DNA from: Mixophyes australis
Lineage: Eukaryota > Chordata > Amphibia > Anura > Limnodynastidae
NCBI GenBank assembly: GCA_036250195.1
Contig: JAVHZZ010000005.1
Span: forward strand, 131,403,199 to 131,467,198
Reading direction: 5' to 3'
DNA length: 64,000 nucleotides
Positions 56,910 through 64,000 of the stretch are shown here, piece by piece. The position numbers were made by a program, and so were the translations under genes. Every line of letters starts with the position of its first letter. The stretch's first letter is position 1. The notes beneath the pieces are model-generated. The model made no database searches, was not told where the DNA came from, and saw only the letters and a program-made list of their open reading frames with translations.

Positions 56910-57464
56910 TGTCCATTTGTTACAGAATTGCATAGATCTGTATGTATGTAGCCTTACAGTTCTCTGCTCATTAAGTCATATATTCCAGTATCTAGCAGAA
57001 TGTGGTAGCGCAGCCCCTTGCCCCTACCCAGAGTATTACAGAACTGCAAAACAATTTTGATCACCATTGGACAGAGCTGTAAGTGGAAAATAATATAGGA
57101 CCTACCGGAGGGGATATCTTGCTGGCGAGTTTTGGGGGCGTGGTCAAGCGGGATGCATCACGTGGCCCTGCCCCCTAAGCTGTTATAACCATTTTACCCT
57201 ATTACTGTGGGGGTGGGGCCACAATGATGCAGGAATCGTGTCACTAAGCCCCGCCCCAACTAGTTAATTTAATGGACTAAAAAATGAATACATGCAAATG
57301 TACAATCATAAGCTAGTAATTTATGCAACAAAGATAAAGTCATAGCTAACCCGACTTATAATCTAATCAATGTATATCTTTAATCCTCTCTATTTGAAGA
57401 ATGTCTATCACTTTCTTCCTCATAGAGGTTACCAGTAAATCCAAACATGTTGCTGTCTTCTGAA
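56910..57464. other. No gene recognised
   Basis: Contains a GC-rich stretch (57125-57260) with ggggcgtgg and ggggtggggcc motifs, which looks repeat-derived. Confidence 0.4.
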
Positions 57465-58949
57465 AAGTATAGAATCACTTTAATGTATAGTTGTAGTTGA
57501 GAAACTAATCTTTTGCATATAGTAAGAACAAAAAATTATCATAGGCAGATCTGTGAAAACTATTTTCACCGATTCACTTGTATGTGCTGAATGCAATGTT
57601 TAAAAACACATGAATGTGTAAGGTCCCTATCGGAGATGTGCCTCACAGGGCGACTAACTCCTAATACCTCCGAATTTACCACGATCCGCGTGGATGACTG
57701 GATCCCACCTCGGTCCCGGATTGGGTTTTCTCCGGACGCCCGCAAGTAACACCTAAGAGGGAAAAACACAGTTAAACCGAGTCTACCAAGTAAGGGCTGT
57801 CCGAGACTACGGCAAAGAACAAGGACACGGTCAGTCCAAGCTCCTTGCCGCCTCCTCACTTTGTTCTTGCCAAGACGCGGGGGACTACAGGCACTGAAGG
57901 CCAAGACTAGTCCGAGGACTAATCCCGCCTCAAGTACCTCACACACCTGCCAGTGAGGGCCTAACCGAAAGGGGGAATCGAGCGTGATACTCACCGGGAC
58001 ACTCCCACTTCCGATCCGGTTCTCCTGCACCTTCCCGGCTCCTGCGGATGACAAGAACACACAGCCTCCCTCTACGCTCTCTGTGAGACTAAGATGGCAC
58101 CCACAAAACTGGACTGACTACAACAGCGACCCGACCCTACCAACGTTCTAATGGTCGGCAACGCAACTAAGTCAAACCACTATAACTAACTAGGTGTGGT
58201 GCACTAACGGAACTGCTCACTTACACGCTACGGGGAACACCAGCCGGTGTTCACAGCCTAAACCGGAGGGCGGTTCCTAACCCCCTCACCCAGGTCGTAC
58301 CAAGAAGCTGCCTTCTTGCTATGGAGTCACACACAGGCCCCAATTACGGGTTCTTTAAGTCCGGCTGAGGCTCAGTAGAACAGCACACTAACCCGCGGGC
58401 CGACTGCCGCACGGAACAGCCGATCGAACTGAACCGCCCGACTGCCTGTACTCGGGTATCTCACACGTGTCCCTACGTCCGGAACCACAGGTCCACCTGC
58501 ACGGAACCGGCCTTGAGGACCCTTGATCAGAACCACGGCCGCCCCTGGAACTGCCTCAAGGTGTGCTGCACTGCCACCAACTCACTCAGCCACCCCCCTT
58601 GGGTACCAGTGTGACCCCGGGGACCTAAGGGACAGGAAAACTACGTGTGTTCTCCCTTGACTATGTGTATGCTGGTACTTACACTTGTCCCCCCACAGCA
58701 CGGGTTAGCACAGGAAAACCACAGGAACAAGAGCCTACCTTTAATGGGGGCCTGACGTCTTGCCCCTGGACACAGTTATATAGCACACCAAAATACTGTA
58801 ATGTAAACTACACTCGCCACACAGACAGAATAAATACAGTGTACAGTACTTTGCCCGCTACTTACCCGAGCACACCGCTGCTAGCCAACCAGCAGGTTGC
58901 TACAGCACCACAGGAGCCTCCGCTCTACTGTACCTCCTAACCACGTGTG

Positions 58950-59460
58950 CTCACCTCACACAGGACCTACACTCACAAGGCTCTCACGCCTCTACCACAC
59001 ACCACCAGGGCCTTATGCCCTACACACCATGGGTCTCTGCCCAGCTACACACAGAGCCTTGTGCTCTGATTAATGGGCCTCAGCCCCCTCTCTAACGCAG
59101 GGCTCTGAGCCCACTCACTAGGGCCTTGTGCCCTACTACCTAGGGGTCCTAGCCCCTGCCTGAGGCCTGTGGCCTTCCTAACTAACTGAGGGCCTTGTGC
59201 CCTTAATAGCAGACGGGCTACCAGCCCCTAACCAGGCCCTCTGGCCTTCCTATGGCCTCTAGGCCACTAACTACCTAAGGGCCTTGTGCCCTTGTACACC
59301 TGGGGCTCTGAGTCCCCCTCACTAACTAACAGGGGCTTGTCCCCTTTATATAGATACTAATGGCCTACTGGCCCACTAAACTCGTTGGGGCCTAGTGCCC
59401 AGGTCCCTGGGCCTTGTGCCCCTACTTTAGTGTGCCACGGGCCTTGTGCCCGACTTTATT
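58950..59460. repeat. Interspersed gggccttgtgccc repeat inside the LTR
   Basis: More than a dozen occurrences of (g)ggccttgtgccc or variants (aggccttatgccct, ggggcttgtccccttt), each itself partly palindromic and spaced about 25-50 bp apart. Confidence 0.85.
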
Positions 59461-59764
59461 TCATGTACTGCGGGCGTGGGCCCGGGAGAGGAGTTGCCTG
59501 GCAAGGCCTTACCTGGGGCTGTCTTCGGGGAGCTTCTCCTGGACTCCTTCCCCGCCTGCCGCTGCTTCTCTGCTCTGCCGCCGGCTTCTGTTCTTGATCC
59601 CGCCGGTCTTCAGGCAGCAGAGGCGCTCTTAGCCCTAACAAGGGCTCTCTGCCGCCACTGCTGGTCTCCGCTGGCTTCTCTTCTGGTCTTGATCCCGCAG
59701 CTCTCCGCGACACGTCCTCTTCTGAATCTCTCCGCCGTCGAACTGTCCATGGCGGCGCGCGCGC

Positions 59765-59900
59765 TGACTTAAATAGTCGGCGCCGCGCTAGCGTCATCAC
59801 GTAGCGTCGACGCGACGCCACGTGATGACATGGCGGGCCCGGATTGGTCCGTCGCCATTTTTCTTTTTGAAATGGCCGGGAGGTGAGCCCTGATTGGCTC
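59765..59900 (-). promoter_or_regulatory. Probable LTR promoter
   Basis: Minus-sense order: CCAAT-like gccaatcag, CCAAT-like accaatccg, a gtcatcacgtgg hairpin partner (59791-59829), and TATA-like ctatttaag. Downstream is gccgccatgg at about 59750, a strong-context ATG on the minus strand. Confidence 0.5.
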
Positions 59901-59989
59901 ACCGTCCCGGCTGAACGGAGGGGACCGCCGCCCGAGGGATGACGACGGCCCCGGCCAGGTAAGTCCTCCACAAATGATTAAGGTAGCTA

Positions 59990-60180
59990 ACAATATCCTG
60001 GACAAACCATGTTACAATGCAAGGGGTGCAAATTAGTTTATTTTGCACATAAGTTAAATACTGCTTGATTTTCACACTAGTACTTGATAGCTTTATTTTT
60101 ACACTGAAATTTAAAGTTGACCTAGTTGGCATACTCTATCCCATCTATAAATCTATCCCCTTATTTTAAATTTGCTCCCC
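59990..60180. mobile_element. MITE fragment, family of 61444-61732
   Basis: Shares gacaaaccatgttacaatgc, tttgcacataagttaaata and tacactgaaatttaaagttga with the full copy, in part in inverted order. Degenerate. Confidence 0.65.
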
Positions 60181-60298
60181 TCCATTGCAACAATGTTTTG
60201 CCTAGATGCAAAGTTACTCCCTTTTTTATGCTTTGTTCTCCTACAAAGAGTATTGTATGCTAATATGTGTTTTTATCCTAAGCACTGAGTAATATTCA

Positions 60299-60608
60299 TC
60301 ATCATCATCACTATTTATTTATATAGCGCCACTGATTCCGCAGCGCTATTCAGAGAACTCATTCACATCAGTCCCTGCCCCATTGGAGCTTACACTCTAA
60401 ATTTCCTAACATACACACATAGACAGAGAGACTAGGGTCAATTAGTATGTTTTTGGAGTGTGGGAGGAAACCGGAGCACCCGGAGGAAACACACGCAAAC
60501 ACAGGGAGAACATACAAACTCCACACAGCTAAGGTCATGGTCAGGCATTGAACTCATGACCCCAGCACTGTGAGGCAGAAGTCCTAACCACTTAGCCACT
60601 GTGCTGCC
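60299..60608 (-). mobile_element. tRNA-derived SINE, full length
   Basis: In minus sense it starts with a tRNA-like head (A-box-like ggctaagtgg, B-box-like gagttcaatgcc), then a body with tttcctcccacactcc and gctccaatggggcagg, and ends with tatataaataaat and (atg)n. atattca is repeated at 60292-60298 and 60609-60615, a 7-bp target duplication. Transcription would be by RNA polymerase III and movement would rely on a LINE. Confidence 0.9.
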
Positions 60609-60869
60609 ATATTCAACAGTTCAATGCAATTCAATTAACACATCTTGCTTATAAGAGTGAACTATATGCAAATTAAACTTTCTGTACAATGACAATGGGG
60701 AAAACAAGAGAATCCACTACCACATAGGACAGTGAATATACACAGAGTAAATGATCTCAAAATAAGTTAATGTTTAGTTTTCCACAGGGTTTAAGAAAAC
60801 TCTCAGGTCAATAATGAACCGTTTCTTGATTTTTGTTGTTACTAACATTGAAATCATTATAAGGACTAC

Positions 60870-61443
60870 AGGGCCTACTTTGTGAAGTTGTAAGTATCAC
60901 AGCATAACTGTAACTTTTTATGGCATGATACAAAAAAAAATAATTTTACTCACATCGATCGAAAAAATATCACAGAATCAGCTGAGTGATACTGGGAAGT
61001 AAAGCTAATAGTAACTTACAGCTGGACCAGGTTAGTCTTAGTCATTGTGCTCATACATGAACTGGTTTGCAAAAATTTGGACTTTCAGTTCCATTATTAA
61101 AAAGTTAAAATAAAGTATTAAAATAACACACATAAACATTATATATAAGTATAAATTATATAATACATAATGTTTTAACATAATAATAAAATATATATTA
61201 TTTAAACAGTATTGCATAAAAAAGCAATTTTTATGATTTTGTTCTTATTATGCCACCCTAAAATGGTATCAAAATATGTAATTAGAAAAGCTTTCACGGG
61301 GAATAAAGCCTACACTTAATTAAAACCATATCTTGAAAATTGGCCTGGACGACTGAGGTTCAAAATGTTCACAAATCAATTACAGTGAAAGAGTTAAGAT
61401 GCCCGTACACACTGAGAAATATGTATAGGAAATTACAAACATG
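60870..61443. other. AT-rich DNA without a recognised feature
   Basis: Includes aaaataaaatatatatta-type stretches at 61085-61210. No coding. Confidence 0.4.
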
Positions 61444-61732
61444 GGGCCTGATTCATTAAGGATCTTAAATTAAGAAATATCTTATTTAGTTTTCTGTTTT
61501 GCACACAAGTTAAATACTAACTGTTTTTCCATGTAGCACACAAATACTTGATAGCTTATTTGTACACTGAAATTTAAAGTTGATATTTGTGTGCTACATG
61601 AAAAAACAGTCAGTATCTAACTTATGTGCAAAACAGAATACTAATTTGCACTCCTTGCATTGTAACATGGTTTTGTCCAGGAGACTTAAATAAGAAGTTT
61701 CTTAAGTTAAGATCCTTAATGAATCAGGCCCA
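61444..61732. mobile_element. Foldback MITE, ggggcctgattcattaagg ends
   Basis: Ends are gggcctgattcattaaggat and the inverse atccttaatgaatcaggccc. Internal arms are also inverted (gtagcacacaaatac / gatatttgtgtgctac). One full copy; fragments are present at 59990-60180 and 63035-63232. Confidence 0.88.
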
Positions 61733-61769
61733 TGATGTTTTGCTTCTCTCCTTTATAATCTGCTGTATG

Positions 61770-61926
61770 TAGAGGCGGAACTAGTGAGCTGTGAGCCCCG
61801 ATGTAGGTAGGCGAAGAAGAGAGAACTGGGGCCCCCAACCCTCTGCATCTGCCATGCAGCAGGCCACACTATCTCCATGGGCCCCGGTGCACTGCACCTG
61901 CTGTAGCAATGGTAGCACTGCCACTG
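61770..61926. mobile_element. 157-bp hAT-type MITE
   Basis: Begins tagaggcggaactagtg and ends gcactgccactg. gctgtatg is repeated exactly at 61762-61769 and 61927-61934, an 8-bp target duplication. Confidence 0.85.
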
Positions 61927-61934
61927 GCTGTATG

Positions 61935-62479
61935 TGTTCCTGAGGAAAAAAATCATGGTGTTCAGCATCCCCATAAACAAATTAAATCAGCTATTTTTAG
62001 CTCTTTCATAAGAAACAATAACTGGAATAGATCACTATATATCAAGTAAAACAATATGCAAAAATATTAAATTACTTTTGATAGCAGGTACCACCTGCAA
62101 TTTTCAGTACAGTTTCATTTATTTTACTGTATACTACTAAGGGGTCTAATTATTAACACAGTGCGGTAATAAACAGTATGCATCACTACAAATTGCAGCA
62201 GTGCATAATGAAATACTGCTGTAATTCACCATGCCAGATGAAGATCCTCCTCCTCCACGGAGCCTTTTTTCTATTCATCAACAACCTAATGCTGCTGGCG
62301 AATGGTGGAAGTGCTATGCGCATGTGTATAGCACTGTCACAGGTGATGGATCCAGCAAAGTCGGGAAGGCTACAGTTGGATCCATTTGTAAAAAACAAGT
62401 AATGTCATACTGACATGGGGTTACTTTGCTGCAAAGTTTTTCAATAAATTGATTAGTGCTGCTGTCCTCTAGAGGTCTA
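61935..62479. other. No gene recognised
   Basis: Contains two overlapping small frames (62178-62413) without recognisable domains. Confidence 0.4.
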
Positions 62480-62995
62480 AAGTATAGAATAATTTTAATG
62501 TATAGTTATGGTTTACATAGTAATCTTTTACATATAATAATATCAAGAAAAGCATAGATATATCTGTGAACAATATTTGCACTGATTCATGTGTATGTCC
62601 TTAAACTGCTGTAAAAGAAGGAAACACTTGTGAAATACTGCATGCACAATGATATTATGTATATTTGTTTTCAACTGAATGCAGTGTTTTAAAAGTGCAT
62701 GATTAAGGTAGCTAACAGTCCATACACTTGTAAAGTATTGTATTTTAACGTCTTTTAGAGATCAGATCAAATTCAACATTCATTTCAATACAATTCAATT
62801 AACACACCTTGCTTTTAAGAGTGAACTATGTGCTAATTAATCTTCCTGTACAACAATGGGAAAACAAAATAATCCACTACCACATAGGACTGTGAATATA
62901 CACAGAGTAAATGATCTCAAAATAAGTTAACATTTAGTTTTCCACAAAGTTTAAGAAAATTCCCGGCTCAATAAGGAACAATTTCTTATTTTAAC
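62480..62995. repeat. Local duplication, copy B
   Basis: Continuous counterpart of the split copy A at 57465-60830. It serves as the empty-site reference for the LTR and SINE insertions. Confidence 0.78.
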
Positions 62996-63034
62996 ACAGA
63001 TGGTTGATACATGTGTTTAAGTCAGCGGTTCCCA

Positions 63035-63232
63035 AACACAAATACTTGATAGCTTATTTGTACACTGAAATTTAAAGTTGATATTTCTGTGATACATGAA
63101 AAAACAGACAGTATTTAACTTAGGTGCAAAATAGAAAACTAATTTGTTCCCCTTGCATTTTAACATGGTTTTGTCCAGGAGAATACTTGCTCAATTTTTT
63201 TACTTAACTTTCCTTAATGAATCAGGCCCAAA
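63035..63232. mobile_element. Truncated foldback MITE
   Basis: Matches the right two-thirds of 61444-61732 (acaaatacttgatagc ... atgaatcaggccca). It is joined at the left to cagcggttcccaaaca (63024), which resembles the tip of a hAT-like element of the 34812-35711 type. Confidence 0.8.
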
Positions 63233-63740
63233 GTCATTAAAGGAAAAACAATTAAAAAATGAGGTTTTTTTCCATGCACCTCCCCCATGAAATACATTTA
63301 TCAGGATGTTATTAATATCTACTGTACATAAAATGCATTTTGACAGTTGCTCTTGATAGCAAACACATGTTCTACCATGCATACGCTACCATCATCAGTA
63401 TCACTCGCCACTTACACTTGACTTGTAGCTGGTGCAAGTGATATGACTGAAAATCACATACCTTACAAATGTCTAATCCTTGAATCGGACGCTGTTATGT
63501 GCACTTCAGTTTGGCACTCCCTTGCTGTACATTGACTACTTGCATACACCCATTCCCCTCTACACTCCGTCCATGAAATCGTTGCCGGTCTTAATTGTCC
63601 TTTGCGCTCAAAATTAATTACATACACTTGTGTTTTATGCCGTAGAGTTCATTTCTGAGCAGGTGTAGTTCCTTTATGAACCAGGCCCTAGATGTGGCAT
63701 TTCCTCTCATCAATACTATGATGACTTACATAAGTGGTTG
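63233..63740. other. No feature recognised
   Basis: Non-coding. It ends with cctttatgaaccaggccct, which resembles the outer end of a degenerate foldback MITE. Confidence 0.4.
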
Positions 63741-64000
63741 GCAGCGGCGGGCTGGCCCGGGGGGCAGGGGGGCATCGGCCCCCCGGGCCGCTCGGTCAGG
63801 CCGCTATTAGGGCTGGGGGGTAGGCCGACCGGCCGCCCCCCCGGCTGCAAAATACAATTCTTTCCCCCTCGGCCGCATCTGATGACATCAGATGCGGCCG
63901 CGTCAGCGCACAGGCGGCCGCATCACATGACAGGGGATGCGGCCGCGTCATCAATGACGCGGCCGCATCCCTTTTCATGAGATGCGGCCGCCTGTGTGCC
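63741..64000. mobile_element. GC-rich hAT-like end, cut by the window edge
   Basis: Starts cagcggcgggctggcccggg, a hAT-like CAG-start terminus, followed by ggcccccc/gggggg blocks. At 63880-64000 is an array of gatgcggccgc(g/a)tc in alternating orientation. The other end is outside the window. Confidence 0.6.

Larger units (their letters stand above)
57617..59972 (-). mobile_element. Long solo LTR, 2,356 bp
   Basis: TG...CA termini (tgtaaggtccctat ... gtcctccaca in plus sense) and aatg on both sides (57613-57616, 59973-59976). Copy B of the local duplication lacks it, which confirms the borders. In minus sense CCAAT-like motifs (gagccaatcag at about 59890, gaccaatcc at about 59845) precede a TATA-like actatttaag at about 59766-59776, so the promoter is about 200 bp into the LTR and the transcribed part would be about 2.1 kb. 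No coding is recognised. Confidence 0.75.
57465..60830. repeat. Local duplication, copy A (split by insertions)
   Basis: 57465-57616, short pieces near 59973-59990, and 60616-60830 match 62480-62995 in order and orientation. Copy A has been split by the solo LTR, MITE sequence and the SINE. The best match is 60620-60830 against 62785-62995 (caattcaattaacacaycttgct, ccactaccacatagga, acacagagtaaatgatctc). Confidence 0.78.

Noticed and set aside
59456..59971. 171-codon minus-strand frame in GC-rich DNA with a strong-context ATG nearby
   Set aside because: It is inside the solo LTR, Arg/Pro-rich from GC composition, and lacks recognisable domains. It could be a short LTR-driven ORF, but I have no support.
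60540..60608. A tRNA gene
   Set aside because: A- and B-box-like motifs are present but degenerate, and the sequence continues into a SINE body with an (ATG)n tail and target duplication.

Overview
The window reads as nuclear DNA of a vertebrate with a large, transposon-rich genome, most likely a frog or other amphibian. This is inferred from a CR1/L2-type LINE ending in an (ACTATGTT)n-like tail, Penelope-like elements with GIY-YIG nucleases, tyrosine-recombinase retrotransposons carrying an SGNH-hydrolase domain, a tRNA-headed SINE with an (ATG)n tail, and many hAT-like elements. I found no convincing host protein-coding gene; nearly every coding segment belongs to a mobile element, and most are broken.

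Layout. 1-5220: hAT transposase gene (minus strand, one in-frame stop) with rearranged transposase fragments and tandem repeats beside it. 5900-7712: SINE fragment and a decayed YR/SGNH retrotransposon. 9058-20570: large inverted repeat made of two Penelope-like elements in opposite orientation, with a 1.3-kb LINE inserted only in the left arm. 20818-24770: MITE, second YR/SGNH retrotransposon and inverted fragments. 24776-26303: Tc1/mariner element. 26425-28955: Ty3/Gypsy element with an internal deletion. 30135-33300: solo LTR, Penelope-like remnant, L1 ORF1. 33879-49639: two 3.3-kb hAT-like copies in inverted orientation around a 4.5-kb interval, the left copy carrying a very young 4.5-kb LTR retrotransposon. 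49640-51300: retroviral RNase H and integrase remnants. 53580-64000: MITEs, three solo LTRs in the window overall (two here), a Harbinger-like element, a SINE, a local duplication and a GC-rich hAT end.

The most informative structure is the 33879-49639 block. The 8-bp target-site copies of the two hAT-like elements are exchanged: the left copy is flanked by cttagggg and aggaagag, the right copy by their reverse complements cccctaag and ctcttcct. This is expected if recombination between the inverted copies flipped the interval 41797-46356. Two other elements agree: a retroviral pol has protease, RT and the start of RNase H on the minus strand inside the interval and the rest of RNase H plus integrase on the plus strand outside it, and an L1 has ORF1 on the plus strand outside and ORF2 on the minus strand inside. 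An assembly error between near-identical inverted repeats would give the same picture and must be excluded.

The best candidate for a little-described system is the LTR element at 35771-40302. Its 981-bp LTRs differ visibly at about one base, it has a perfect 5-bp target duplication, and its single open frame of about 770 codons has no recognisable reverse transcriptase or integrase, so it looks like a recently mobile non-autonomous element that depends on another element's enzymes.
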